Shown here piece after piece: positions 47,001 to 54,720 of a DNA stretch of 64,000 nt; positions within the stretch are counted from its first letter, which is position 1; every line of letters starts with the position of its first letter. Below the pieces are notes generated by a model that was given only the letters and a program-made list of their open reading frames with translations, was not told where the DNA came from and made no database searches. Location of the stretch: positions 62,001-126,000 of the forward strand of contig NZ_VOLT01000006.1 in the NCBI RefSeq assembly GCF_007954275.1. Reading direction: 5' to 3'. Origin of the DNA: Colwellia demingiae. GTDB taxonomy: Bacteria; Pseudomonadota; Gammaproteobacteria; Enterobacterales; Alteromonadaceae. The position numbers and the translations under genes are program-made.

Positions 47001-48012
47001 CCGCGATGGTGAAGTGGTCTTAGAAAACTCTCGTACTTATTACCGTACCGTGTGGGCACAAACGACTTACAGAATGCAGTCACTTCGTGATAACCCAGAA
47101 TGTGCGCAACAAGAACATGATGTTAAATTTGATACTGAAGATCCAGGCTTAAACACCGAATTAACGTTTGATATTAACGAAGACATAGTTAGCGATTTAA
47201 TCGTAAAAGATGCACAAAATAGTGCTGACGGAATTGTTAACCCACGTGTTGCTATTTTACGTGAGCAAGGTGTTAACTCGCATGTTGAAATGGCTGCAGC
47301 TTTTGATAGAGCGGGTTTTGTTGCTATTGACGTGCATATGTCTGACATTTTATCAGGTCGTACTGACTTAGTTGACTTCAATGGTTTAGTTGCTTGTGGT
47401 GGTTTCTCATACGGTGATGTTTTAGGTGCTGGTGAAGGTTGGGCAAAATCAATCTTATTTAATGCCGATGCTAGAGCAATGTTTAAAGCATTCTTCGAAC
47501 GTGAAGATACCTTCACGTTAGGTGTGTGTAATGGTTGTCAAATGTTGTCTAACTTAAAAGACATCATTCCTGGCTCAGAGCATTGGCCTCACTTTGTACA
47601 AAACAAATCAGAGCGTTTTGAAGCACGCTTCTCATTAGTTGAAATTCAAGAGAGTCCTTCAGTGTTATTTAAAGGCATGGAAGGTTCACGTATGCCTATT
47701 GCTGTTTCGCACGGTGAAGGTCATGCCGAGTTTAGTTCTGATGCTGCTATTGATGCTGCTAACAACTCAGGTACGGTATCAATGCGTTACGTAAATAACT
47801 ACGGTGACGTTACTGAAACTTACCCAGCCAACCCTAATGGCTCTGTTGATGGTATTACATCATTAACCACCACTGATGGCCGTGTAACTATTATGATGCC
47901 ACATCCTGAACGTGTATTTAGAACGGTTGCTAACTCTTGGCATCCTGATAGCTGGGGTGAAGATTCACCTTGGGTTCGCATGTTCCGTAACGCTCGTGCT
48001 TTTATTGGCTAA
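44038..48012 (+). CDS. purL: Phosphoribosylformylglycinamidine synthase (FGAM synthetase)
   Basis: 1324 residues, the large single-chain form of gammaproteobacteria. PurS-like N-terminal domain (from about 8, [16 protein letters not shown]), two AIRS/PurM-like halves with [31 protein letters not shown] near 300 and [13 protein letters not shown] near 800, and a C-terminal class I glutaminase with nucleophile Cys in [11 protein letters not shown] (about 1164) and the His/Glu of [10 protein letters not shown]. It converts FGAR to FGAM using glutamine and ATP in purine synthesis. It is a monocistronic unit closed by a strong terminator. Confidence 0.97.
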   Translation: MTMLIKNLRGAPALSDFRVKKLLAQCEQLQLPVNDIYAEFAHFAKLNQELSASEEKVLQQLLTYGPTIEEHQPAGLFLLVTPRPGTISPWSSKSTDIAHNCGLAKVERLERGIAYYVTLESDAQLSANQETQLNALLHDRMMESIFNDFAQASTLFASSEPGELTVIDIENGGKNALVQANIELGLALAEDEVNYLFENFSKLGRNPHDIELYMFAQANSEHCRHKIFNADWTIDGVKQEKSLFKMIRNTHEINSDYVLSAYSDNAAVMVGNKGGRFFPNPETNVYGYNHEDIKILMKVETHNHPTAISPYPGAATGSGGEIRDEGATGIGSKPKAGLVGFSVSNLRIPDFVQPWETDFGKPSRIVTAFDIMMEGPLGGAAFNNEFGRPAILGYFRTYEEEVNSFNGKEVRGYHKPIMLAGGLGNIRDEHVQKREIIVGANLIALGGPAMNIGLGGGAASSMASGQSAESLDFASVQRENPEMERRCQEVIDKCWQLGEENPIAFIHDVGAGGLSNAFPELVSDGGRGGVFELRNVPNDERSMAPHEIWCNESQERYVIAVSDKNLAAFEQICARERAPYAVVGRATEELHLTVTDEHFANDEKLNTPIDLPLDVLLGKTPKIFKDVKTATAAGDSLDLSNVTLTDAADRILSLPTVAEKTFLITIGDRSVTGMVNRDQMVGPWQVPVADCGVTASALDSYHGEAMSLGERTPVALLNFGASARLAVAESLTNIAGTDIAGSDGERLNRIKLSANWMSPAGHPGEDAGLYEAVKAIGEELCPALGLTIPVGKDSMSMKTQWEEDGKKKSVTSPLSLVITAFGVVEDIRKTVTPELRTDKGDTRLVAIDLSKGKKRLGGSCLAQVYKQLGSETPDVDDAEVLKGFFNAMQALVRAEKVIAYHDISDGGLFTTVTEMAFAGHTGVDIDISKISTGASDDLATLFNEELGAVIQIRESDVDTIHAILAEHGVLDLCTDIGRLNNEDTIRFSRDGEVVLENSRTYYRTVWAQTTYRMQSLRDNPECAQQEHDVKFDTEDPGLNTELTFDINEDIVSDLIVKDAQNSADGIVNPRVAILREQGVNSHVEMAAAFDRAGFVAIDVHMSDILSGRTDLVDFNGLVACGGFSYGDVLGAGEGWAKSILFNADARAMFKAFFEREDTFTLGVCNGCQMLSNLKDIIPGSEHWPHFVQNKSERFEARFSLVEIQESPSVLFKGMEGSRMPIAVSHGEGHAEFSSDAAIDAANNSGTVSMRYVNNYGDVTETYPANPNGSVDGITSLTTTDGRVTIMMPHPERVFRTVANSWHPDSWGEDSPWVRMFRNARAFIG

Positions 48013-48019
48013 TCTTTTT

Positions 48020-48103
48020 GCTGTTAAAGCCAAGTTCTTTGTCGAAAGTACTAACTGACATTCGTCAGCTCCGTGCTTTCTTCGTGAACTTGACTCAATC
48101 AGC
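48020..48103. repeat. 84-bp covarying hairpin element, copy 2
   Basis: It aligns without gaps to 8599-8682. The stems are kept although the bases differ: AAGTTC/GAACTT here for AATTT/AAATT there, CTGAC/GTCAG for TTGAT/ATCAA. CTCCGTGCTTT is identical in both. It begins 8 bp after the purL stop, so it lies in the purL 3' untranslated region. Confidence 0.7.
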
Positions 48104-48133
48104 TTCAAGATACTCTGATTAATTCGACAAACT

Positions 48134-48161
48134 AAAAACCGACACTTGCTGTCGGTTTTTT
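48134..48161. terminator. Rho-independent terminator of purL
   Basis: Stem AAAAACCGACA / TGTCGGTTTTT with loop CTTGC and a following T tract. Confidence 0.93.
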
Positions 48162-48253
48162 ATTGCCTTTTTTCCAATGTTAAAATATTGTTACAATAAG
48201 GCGATTCTCTCTATAGAAGCGACTAACTAAAAATAATAAAGGACATATTGCTT

Positions 48254-48940
48254 ATGCAACAACATGACTGCTCTCCACTTTCTGACTTCGTTGAATATCC
48301 TGCAGCTGAAATGTTAACCCGATCGCAAGCTTTCTATGATGTAGTGAAACGCCGTCACTCTATTCGTAGCTTCAGTGATAGAGCAGTCGATAAGCAAGTC
48401 ATTGAGAACTGCTTAAAAGCAGCGGGTACAGCGCCAAGTGGCGCTAATCATCAACCTTGGCACTTTGTAGCGATTAGTTCATCAGAGATTAAAAAGCAGA
48501 TAAGAGAACAAGCTGAATTTCACGAACGTGGGTTTTATGAAGGTCGAGCAGGTGGCGAATGGCTTGATGCTTTAAAAGATTTAGGTACCGATGCTAATAA
48601 ACCTTATTTAGAACATGCACCTTGGTTAATTGCTATTTTTAGTCAGAAAAAAGGCGGTATCACTAAAGTGGAAAACGAGGAAGATAAAAAGACTAATTAT
48701 TACGTCCATGAATCGGTTGGTATCGCTACTGGAATATTGATTACCGCACTGCATAATGCTGGCTTAGCTACTTTAACGCATACACCAAAACCGATGTCTT
48801 TTTTAAATAAGGTTTGCCAACGTGGCGATAATGAGCGTGCTTATATGTTACTCATTGCTGGCTATCCTGCACATGATGCTACCGTACCTGCTCATGCACA
48901 AGTGAAAAAGAGCCTAGAAGATATAACTACTTTTCTATAA
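48254..48940 (+). CDS. Nitroreductase-family flavoprotein, iodotyrosine-deiodinase-like
   Basis: 228 residues from the ATG at 48254; the in-frame TTG two codons earlier is less likely. FMN-binding RRHSIRSFSDRAV (about 33-45), TAPSGANHQPWHFVAI (about 59-74) and the C-terminal VGIATGILITALHNAGLATLTHTP are the IYD branch of the nitroreductase family. The three residues that hold the zwitterion of (halo)tyrosine in human IYD (Glu157, Tyr161, Lys182) align without gaps, from recalled sequence, with Glu91, Tyr95 and Lys116. It may be a reductive dehalogenase of halotyrosines or a related flavin reductase. The physiological substrate in bacteria is unclear. Confidence 0.85.
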   Translation: MQQHDCSPLSDFVEYPAAEMLTRSQAFYDVVKRRHSIRSFSDRAVDKQVIENCLKAAGTAPSGANHQPWHFVAISSSEIKKQIREQAEFHERGFYEGRAGGEWLDALKDLGTDANKPYLEHAPWLIAIFSQKKGGITKVENEEDKKTNYYVHESVGIATGILITALHNAGLATLTHTPKPMSFLNKVCQRGDNERAYMLLIAGYPAHDATVPAHAQVKKSLEDITTFL

Positions 48941-48965
48941 GGGCGAATAAGCACTTATTAAGTAA

Positions 48966-49229
48966 TATACCCATTGCCATTCAATATGCTTGTTTCAGTG
49001 GGAGAAAAAAACGATTTAGGCAAGGCATTGATTGCAAGAAATGGTTGTTCCATTCTCAAAACCAATAACGAAGTATAAATCGTTTTTAGCCCCATCATAG
49101 AAACGCTTGAGCAATATCATTTTATTGTTACGACAAGGAAATAGGGAGTAACCTTGATTTAATTGACGCGCCTCAAACTGACATTGCTCAAGCACTCTGA
49201 ATCGAGCACTATGAAAGGTAACGGGTATA
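48966..49229. repeat. 264-bp inverted-repeat element R3 (TATACCCG family)
   Basis: It begins TATACCCATTGCCATTCAAT and ends CGGGTATA. Over most of its length it matches R2 (shared blocks GTGGGAGAAAAAAACGATTT, GACGCGCCTCAAACTGA, TTGCTCAAGCACTCTGAATC), but it lacks the 50-bp double-hairpin module at the stem tip. It lies between the deiodinase-like gene and the convergent zinc-ribbon gene. Confidence 0.88.
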
Positions 49230-49247
49230 GATAACCTTAGCTCCTAA

Positions 49248-49463
49248 TTAGGCAAAATCTAACGCTATATCGGTGCAACCTTTTGCGCAACGAATACCAG
49301 TAAGTACACCTTCTTCTGGCGTATAAAGCTTTAATGGTTGCTTGCAAATACTACACGGAACTGTTCTTCCTGACATGACTTGCTTAAGCAATTTTTTTTG
49401 CTCAAAGAATGACTCTTTACTCGCCTTTTGTAGTGCTGCGAATTGTTTAATATCTATATTCAT
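49248..49463 (-). CDS. Small zinc-ribbon-like hypothetical protein
   Basis: 71 residues. A helical N-terminus (IKQFAALQKASKESFFEQKKLLKQVM) is followed by C-x2-C (PCSICKQPL) and C-x3-C (GIRCAKGCTDIALDF), a four-Cys arrangement likely to bind zinc. No recognised family. It has no strong ribosome binding site. It lies 93 bp downstream of the RraB-like gene on the same strand; the spacer contains a long hairpin (TGAAGTCA/TGACTTCA arms at about 49499-49549). Confidence 0.65.
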   Translation of the reverse strand: MNIDIKQFAALQKASKESFFEQKKLLKQVMSGRTVPCSICKQPLKLYTPEEGVLTGIRCAKGCTDIALDFA

Positions 49464-49556
49464 AATCTTTATTACTTACTAATGGGAGGTCACTAAAGTG
49501 AAGTCATTAATTATGAAGCCAACGCTAATGGAGAGTGACTTCATTAATTATTGACA

Positions 49557-49895
49557 TTAGCCAACAAAATAAACACCATCAAATTGGCCTTTTAAAGGTG
49601 CCGCGCTTGACTCTAACAGCTCTTGATAACTGCTAATATTCTCATAGGTCACCGGCATTTGTGGGTAAGCGGTAATTTCCCAAGGTAAATCGGCATGTGC
49701 TTCTGATGGAGTAAAAGACAGTTTTTGATTGTTTTCTAATAATAACTGGCCGAACTTAAGCGCGAGTTCCTGTTCAGGAAATAATACTGAGAATTCAATT
49801 TCACGCTCAGTTATTAAATCTTCACCACTTTCTTGCATCTGCCAAAGAGTATTGCCAATTTCATCTTCCGGGTAAAGCGTTAAATCACGTGTCAT
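49557..49895 (-). CDS. RraB-family (ribonuclease E inhibitor-like) protein
   Basis: 112 residues from the ATG at 49895, which has GAGAG five bases upstream; a second ATG four codons earlier is possible. YPEDEIGNTLWQMQESGEDL, REIEFSVLFPEQELALKFGQLLL and LPWEITAYPQMPVTYENIS are features I associate with the RraB family of small acidic proteins, and the C-terminal FDGVYFV corresponds to the DGW motif. E. coli RraB inhibits RNase E; paralogues like this one have no tested function. Confidence 0.68.
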   Translation of the reverse strand: MTRDLTLYPEDEIGNTLWQMQESGEDLITEREIEFSVLFPEQELALKFGQLLLENNQKLSFTPSEAHADLPWEITAYPQMPVTYENISSYQELLESSAAPLKGQFDGVYFVG

Positions 49896-50019
49896 AGTTA
49901 CTCTCATTTATTTATATTTAATATTATCTAAGGTTATTACCCTGATTTCGATATTTTAGCTTTGCTAAGTGAATAAACCTAGTAAAATAACTACAAAGTC
50001 CTCGTTACTCATTTGAAAT

Positions 50020-51003
50020 ATGCCCGTAAATAAAACCTGTTCAGACACACAAGGTGAAAGCCCAACTCAAAGCCAGCAAAAGTTTGAATGGCATATTCTG
50101 ATCACTAAGAATTGTGTCACTGAACAGAAAAATTGTACTGCCATTTCAGTATTAGAAAATTATGGTCATGGGCACAGTATTTCGCTGTCAAAAGCTGAGT
50201 TAAAACAGGCGATAAGCAAAGGCGCATTATGGTTAACGCCGGCAAAAAATAAAAAACAAACACAACGACTGCGTCGGGTAAAAAAACAATTGTTAGTTGG
50301 TGATGAACTGCACTTTTATTTCAATAAAGAAGTGCTCTCAGCGCCTGTTCCACAAGCATTATTAATTGCCGATTTAATTGATTACAGTGTTTGGTATAAG
50401 CCTTACGGTATGTTATCTCAAGGCTCTAAATGGAGTGACCATTGCACCATCGCACGTTTCGCTCAGCAAAACTTACCTAACGAACGCCCAGCTTTTATTG
50501 TACATCGATTAGATAGAGCAGCGACTGGATTAATACTTGTTGCCCATAGTAAAACCGCTGCACGTGCGTTGTCTCATATGTTTGAACATCATCTACTCGA
50601 AAAACATTATCACATCATTGTCCATGGCGATCATAATACAAGACCTCAGCCAGAAGTAATTGAAGGTGCCATTGATGGAAAAAGTGCTCGTAGTACTTTT
50701 ACTTGCTTAGCCTATGATGACGTTACAGATCGTTCGCTAATAAAAGTGAAAATAGACAGTGGCAGAAAGCATCAGATAAGACTACACGCGGCAAGCATTG
50801 GAATGCCAGTAGTCGGTGATAGGTTGCATGGGGTAGCGGATGCAAATGAACAGTGTAATTTACAATTGTGTGCGGTTAGTTTACGTTTTGTTTGTCCGCT
50901 AACAGCTGAGATTACGCCAGCAGGTGGTAAGCCCCTCATTGAACAAGAGCATTTTTTTGAGTTACCAGAAATATTAAAGCCCCAGTTATCACTGAGGCTT
51001 TAA
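50020..51003 (+). CDS. RluA-family RNA pseudouridine synthase of unknown target
   Basis: 327 residues. An S4-like N-terminal region (LSKAELKQAISKGALWLTPAKNKKQTQRLRRVKKQLLVGDELHFYF, about 62-107) precedes a catalytic domain with the nucleophile Asp in FIVHRLDRAATGLILVAHS and the RluA motif SGRKHQIRLHAASIGMPVVGD. It isomerises uridine in rRNA or tRNA; the site is not predictable by eye. It is a second paralogue in the window besides truC. Divergent from the RraB-like gene, with a 124-bp shared promoter region. Confidence 0.88.
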   Translation: MPVNKTCSDTQGESPTQSQQKFEWHILITKNCVTEQKNCTAISVLENYGHGHSISLSKAELKQAISKGALWLTPAKNKKQTQRLRRVKKQLLVGDELHFYFNKEVLSAPVPQALLIADLIDYSVWYKPYGMLSQGSKWSDHCTIARFAQQNLPNERPAFIVHRLDRAATGLILVAHSKTAARALSHMFEHHLLEKHYHIIVHGDHNTRPQPEVIEGAIDGKSARSTFTCLAYDDVTDRSLIKVKIDSGRKHQIRLHAASIGMPVVGDRLHGVADANEQCNLQLCAVSLRFVCPLTAEITPAGGKPLIEQEHFFELPEILKPQLSLRL

Positions 51004-51039
51004 GTTTATACGTACGCTTAAATTACAAGAATATAGCGA

Positions 51040-51960
51040 CTAAATACAGTAGTTAAAATCACTGTCTTCAAGTAAAGATAAGCTGTCACCAACTAAGTCT
51101 TTTGTCTCTATCGCTTTTAATAATTCAAAACCAACTTTACGTTGTTCCTTAGTAAGTGCTATGTAAGGTAAACGGAAGTTATTAGGAACAGCATCAGTCA
51201 TGATCATGGCGGTGTTAATGGCAATAGGATTAGGCTCACAAAATAGCCACTTCATCAATCCTTGCAAATTATCATTAAGTTTAGCTGATTCCTCAACATT
51301 ATCTTTATCCATTAATTGGCGCATAAAGCCAGGAATGATATTAGAAGCAACAGAAATAACACCATGAGAACCATGCACATGACGTCCTACATAACATTCA
51401 TCATCGTTACCTGACCAACAAGCAATACCTCGTTTTTCATAATAGGCAATGCGATCGTTACCAGAACATTCTTTCACACCGATAAAGTTTTTATGCGTTG
51501 ATAAAGGTTCGATAATTTCTGGTGTTAAATCTTGTCCTGTTCTTCCTGGCACGTTATAGATAAAAGCAGGACCGATTTCAAGAACACGTTTAAAGTGCTC
51601 GCTAACACCTTTAATTGAAGTACGACCATAGTAAGGATTAATTTGTAGCGCTGCATCCATACCAATAGCAAAACCATTTTCAGTGGCTTTTATTGCTTCG
51701 CGAGTATTATTACTGCCAGTATTACCAACAATAATTAATTTATCGCCAAAGTTGTTAACACAATGAGCTATTAGCATTAAATGCTCTTCCCAGCTCAGTA
51801 AATGCCCTTCACCAGTAGTGCCGCCAACTATTATGCCGTCAACGCCAGCAGAAATCTGTTGTTCTATTAAGAAATCATAAGTCTTTAAACAAACCTCTCC
51901 TTTATCAGTATAAGGAGTTTTTATTGCGGTCATTAAGCTTGCTGCTTTTAATCGTTTCAT
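51040..51960 (-). CDS. dapA: 4-hydroxy-tetrahydrodipicolinate synthase-like protein, plant-type branch
   Basis: 306 residues. TIM-barrel DapA family: GGTTGEG (Thr48, Thr49), IYNVPGRTG (Tyr135, Arg140) and Schiff-base Lys163 in GVKECSG are all intact, so it should be active. The sequence is much closer to plant chloroplast DHDPS than to E. coli DapA as I recall them: TTGEGHLLSWEEHLMLI, VGNTGSNNTREAIKATENGFAIGMDAALQINPYYGRTS, WSGNDDECY and the C-terminal VGDSLSLLEDSDF all have close plant counterparts. It makes the lysine/diaminopimelate precursor from pyruvate and aspartate semialdehyde; it may be a second copy. It is a single gene 65 bp downstream of a small unknown gene. Confidence 0.85.
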   Translation of the reverse strand: MKRLKAASLMTAIKTPYTDKGEVCLKTYDFLIEQQISAGVDGIIVGGTTGEGHLLSWEEHLMLIAHCVNNFGDKLIIVGNTGSNNTREAIKATENGFAIGMDAALQINPYYGRTSIKGVSEHFKRVLEIGPAFIYNVPGRTGQDLTPEIIEPLSTHKNFIGVKECSGNDRIAYYEKRGIACWSGNDDECYVGRHVHGSHGVISVASNIIPGFMRQLMDKDNVEESAKLNDNLQGLMKWLFCEPNPIAINTAMIMTDAVPNNFRLPYIALTKEQRKVGFELLKAIETKDLVGDSLSLLEDSDFNYCI

Positions 51961-52024
51961 TAACTATCTCTAATTCTTTTATTTAACTTCAATAAGGGAA
52001 ATCGGTAAATTCTTGTCGAACATT

Positions 52025-52414
52025 CTAGCAATGACCGGGGTTATCAACAACCCGTCTCATGATATATTCATCATTCGTTAATCTATGCTGGTAGTGAAAT
52101 ATCTGATGGTCTAATGATAATACCTTATATGCTTGATAATTATCATCATTATTTAAGTCAGCAGCATAGAGTTCTTCATTAATAAGTTCATTTTTAGTCA
52201 TTGTAAAGTGAATGTCTGCTACTAGACCCCAATCACCCAGTTCAGTGATTTCTTCAATAATATTTCCCTTTATATCAAGTGTTATAAAGGTAAACTCAAA
52301 ACTGCCATCGCTACTAAGTTGAGCATATTCAACGGTTTCATTGCCATGCTCATCAATATCATTTCGATACCAGCGTCCAAAAAGCAACGCTCGGGGGTAA
52401 CTAGTTTTACTCAC
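52025..52414 (-). CDS. Hypothetical protein
   Basis: 129 residues, acidic, soluble, no signal peptide. Strand-rich pattern with GRWYRNDIDEHGNETVEYAQLSSDGSFEFTFITLD and GDWGLVADIHFTMTKNE reminiscent of small lipocalin/calycin-like barrels (the G-x-W start), but I cannot assign a family. It lies 65 bp upstream of the plant-type dapA on the same strand and could share its transcript. Confidence 0.7.
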   Translation of the reverse strand: MSKTSYPRALLFGRWYRNDIDEHGNETVEYAQLSSDGSFEFTFITLDIKGNIIEEITELGDWGLVADIHFTMTKNELINEELYAADLNNDDNYQAYKVLSLDHQIFHYQHRLTNDEYIMRRVVDNPGHC

Positions 52415-52835
52415 TATGTGTTTTCCTAATGTTTTGCAATGTGGAACTAAAAGTTTAAGTTATTACTTAACCATCTAAAAACCACAAGTCTTATCAACAA
52501 GTTTGTGTCTATTTTAAGGTAAAAAGTGATGCTGTGAAAAGTTATTCAATTGTCAAATTAGATAACGCTGTATTTTCTTATGTAAACAGGTGCTATTTAG
52601 GGCTAGTCTATAGCAACTTAAAAACATCCTGAAATTAATTAAATGTTACCTATCTATGTTTAACTTATTATCTCTCAATTATTTTGCTTGTTCAAAACTA
52701 GCTGCTGCAGCTGTGCGTTATACAATAACTTAATCCATTTGCTACTTTCGTGATCTCTACATAAAAATTAGATGTTAGTTTAGCTAAAAAAGGTTTAAAT
52801 TTGTCAGCAATTAAAACCATTAAGGGAAATTAACT
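52415..52835. other. Intergenic region without recognised gene
   Basis: 421 bp of AT-rich sequence between divergent genes. No repeat element, RNA signature or convincing small frame was seen; it must contain the promoters of cinA and of the small unknown gene. Confidence 0.5.
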
Positions 52836-54134
52836 ATGTCGGCCCCAAAAGTACAGTTATTATTAACAGGGAATGAGCTGATGACAGGCGATATTGTTGA
52901 CAGTAACTCAGCTATGATGGCACAAGTACTGAAAGACATTGGACTTGGTATCAACCGTAAGGTTACGGTAGCTGATGATTTAGCGCTCCTTGTTAGTGAA
53001 ATAACTTACATGGCTAGTACCAGTGATATATTAATTATCAATGGTGGCTTAGGACCAACGGTGGATGATTTAACCGCACAAGCTTTAGCACTAGCCATTG
53101 AAGAAGAATTAAGCCAACACCCGCAGGCGCTGACTCATTTAACCAACTGGTGTCAGCAACGGGGCGCGGAGTTAAACGGTCCTAACTTAAAACAAGCCAT
53201 ATTACCTAAAAATTGCCAAATAATAGCAAATAAAAATGGTAGTGCTGTTGGTTTTTCCGTACGTTATAACCAGTGTGATATTTACTGCACACCGGGCGTT
53301 CCTCATGAGCTAGAAACAATGCTTATAGAGCAAATAATACCGGCTATCTCTGCAGACTTACCAAGTGAATTGATCACTGACGTTACTCGCTTACAGATAT
53401 TTGGTCTTGGCGAATCAAGTTTGCAAAAAATAATTAATGAACAACTCCCCCAATGGCCAACAACAATTGATTTGGGCTTTCGCGCAGGAATGCCGTTACT
53501 TGAAGTTAAACTCACCACAAATACTAAAAAAGGTTTAGCGTTGAAGTCGATATGGCAAAAAAAACTAGCCAACGTTCTTGGAGATCATTTAATCGCTGAA
53601 ATTCAAGAAAAACCCAAATCGCTTGCAGAACACCTTCTTATTCAATTACAACAACATAACTTAAAAGTAACCACAGCAGAGTCATGTACTGGCGGCCTTA
53701 TTGCGAGTAAATTAACAAAGGTTAGCGGTTCATCTACGAACTTTGAAGCAGGTTTTGTGACCTACAGTAATGAAATGAAAACAGCCATGCTTGATGTCCC
53801 CTCTGACCTCTTAGAGCAATATGGTGCTGTAAGTGAACAGGTAGTTGTTGCTATGGCAAGAGGTTCATTAGTAAAGTCTGCTGCAGATATTACTATTGCG
53901 GTATCAGGTATAGCAGGTCCAAACGGCGGAACTGAAGAAAAACCGGTAGGCACAGTATGGCTTGCTTGGGGTAGTATTAACAACATCAAAACTCAATGTT
54001 TGCTACTACCTTACAAAAGAGTTAAATTTCAAGAATTTGTAGCAGCCATTGGCTTAGATTTACTCCGCCGATATCAGCAAAACATAACGTCAATTCCTAA
54101 CTATATAATAGAACGCTCCTTTACCGAACAGTGA
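52836..54134 (+). CDS. cinA: CinA-family protein (MoCF domain + PncC nicotinamide-nucleotide amidase domain)
   Basis: 432 residues. The N-terminal MoaB/MoeA-like domain (about 1-170) has LLLTGNELMTGDIVDSNSAMMA and INGGLGPTVDDLTAQAL; the C-terminal CinA/PncC domain (about 263-420) has TTAESCTGGLIASKL with the catalytic Ser, GFVTYSNEMK and AVSGIAGPNGGTEEKPVGTVWLAW. PncC domains deamidate nicotinamide mononucleotide in the pyridine-nucleotide cycle; the N-terminal domain is linked to ADP-ribose hydrolysis in characterised bacterial CinA. The two-domain form resembles E. coli YfaY/CinA. Confidence 0.93.
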   Translation: MSAPKVQLLLTGNELMTGDIVDSNSAMMAQVLKDIGLGINRKVTVADDLALLVSEITYMASTSDILIINGGLGPTVDDLTAQALALAIEEELSQHPQALTHLTNWCQQRGAELNGPNLKQAILPKNCQIIANKNGSAVGFSVRYNQCDIYCTPGVPHELETMLIEQIIPAISADLPSELITDVTRLQIFGLGESSLQKIINEQLPQWPTTIDLGFRAGMPLLEVKLTTNTKKGLALKSIWQKKLANVLGDHLIAEIQEKPKSLAEHLLIQLQQHNLKVTTAESCTGGLIASKLTKVSGSSTNFEAGFVTYSNEMKTAMLDVPSDLLEQYGAVSEQVVVAMARGSLVKSAADITIAVSGIAGPNGGTEEKPVGTVWLAWGSINNIKTQCLLLPYKRVKFQEFVAAIGLDLLRRYQQNITSIPNYIIERSFTEQ

Positions 54135-54290
54135 AGTGTCAACAAGGATAGACAAAAAGTTAACAAACTTATGAACTAGAATAATGTATAGGTAGATAGA
54201 AGCCTGCTTAGTCATTGCTTAGTTTAGTAAAAATTTATATATTAAGACTAATAACAAATAGAAATGATAGATTAATTTCAGGAGCCTATT

Positions 54291-54617
54291 TTGATAGAGA
54301 GAAATTTTATAACCAGTGGTCGAAATACCGTTATTCACAAAGTAAAAAAGTTCGATTTACTTATAATCAATGGTGAGAAGCCCGTTGTTATTATTAGCCA
54401 TCGTGGTATAGGCATATATAAGGGTGAAATTCCTGCGAAACGCTCTATTGCTAAGAAAGCTTATCAAGATATTGTTGATATTTCGTCTGCAGAATTATTT
54501 GGTGAAGAAAAGACACTCCTGTTTGTTCAGGCACTTGATGGCATAGAATATAAAATAGATTATTCTAAGGAAGGGACAAGCAGCTTTATTAAAATTCATC
54601 AAAATCATTATATGTAA
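54291..54617 (+). CDS. Hypothetical protein with TTG start
   Basis: 108 residues. There is no usable ATG near the beginning, but TTG at 54291 has AGGAG six bases upstream, a strong ribosome binding site. The protein is strand-rich and basic (NTVIHKVKKFDLLIINGEKPVVIISHRGIGIYKGEIPAKRSIAKKAYQ) with a YKIDYSKEGTSSFIKI ending; no membrane segment or family was recognised. It lies 156 bp after cinA and 103 bp before the FapA-like gene, on the same strand. Confidence 0.65.
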   Translation: MIERNFITSGRNTVIHKVKKFDLLIINGEKPVVIISHRGIGIYKGEIPAKRSIAKKAYQDIVDISSAELFGEEKTLLFVQALDGIEYKIDYSKEGTSSFIKIHQNHYM

Positions 54618-54671
54618 CAAAGTCCATAAACTACATACTCATAATAATTATATAATAAAAGAACAGCACCT

Positions 54672-54715
54672 AACCGTTACTTGGCTCAGCAGTACTTAAC
54701 GGTTTGGGGGAGCCC
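54672..54715 (+). promoter_or_regulatory. Candidate H-type pseudoknot overlapping the ribosome binding site of the FapA-like gene
   Basis: Stem 1 is 8 bp perfect (AACCGTTA 54672-54679 with TAACGGTT 54697-54704). Its loop holds GGCTC (54683-54687), which can pair with GAGCC (54710-54714), immediately before the ATG at 54721. GAGCC forms part of the G-rich ribosome binding site, so the fold would block initiation. No known riboswitch class was recognised. Confidence 0.45.
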
Positions 54716-54720
54716 GCGTA

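Noticed and set aside
44644-47516. Several antisense frames of 70-150 codons within purL
   Set aside because: They mirror the codon pattern of the purL frame, lack start signals and have no recognisable domains.
49499-49555. 18-codon GTG frame with a good GGGAGG site between the RraB-like and zinc-ribbon genes
   Set aside because: Very short, and the same bases form a long hairpin that explains their conservation-like look; coding cannot be supported.
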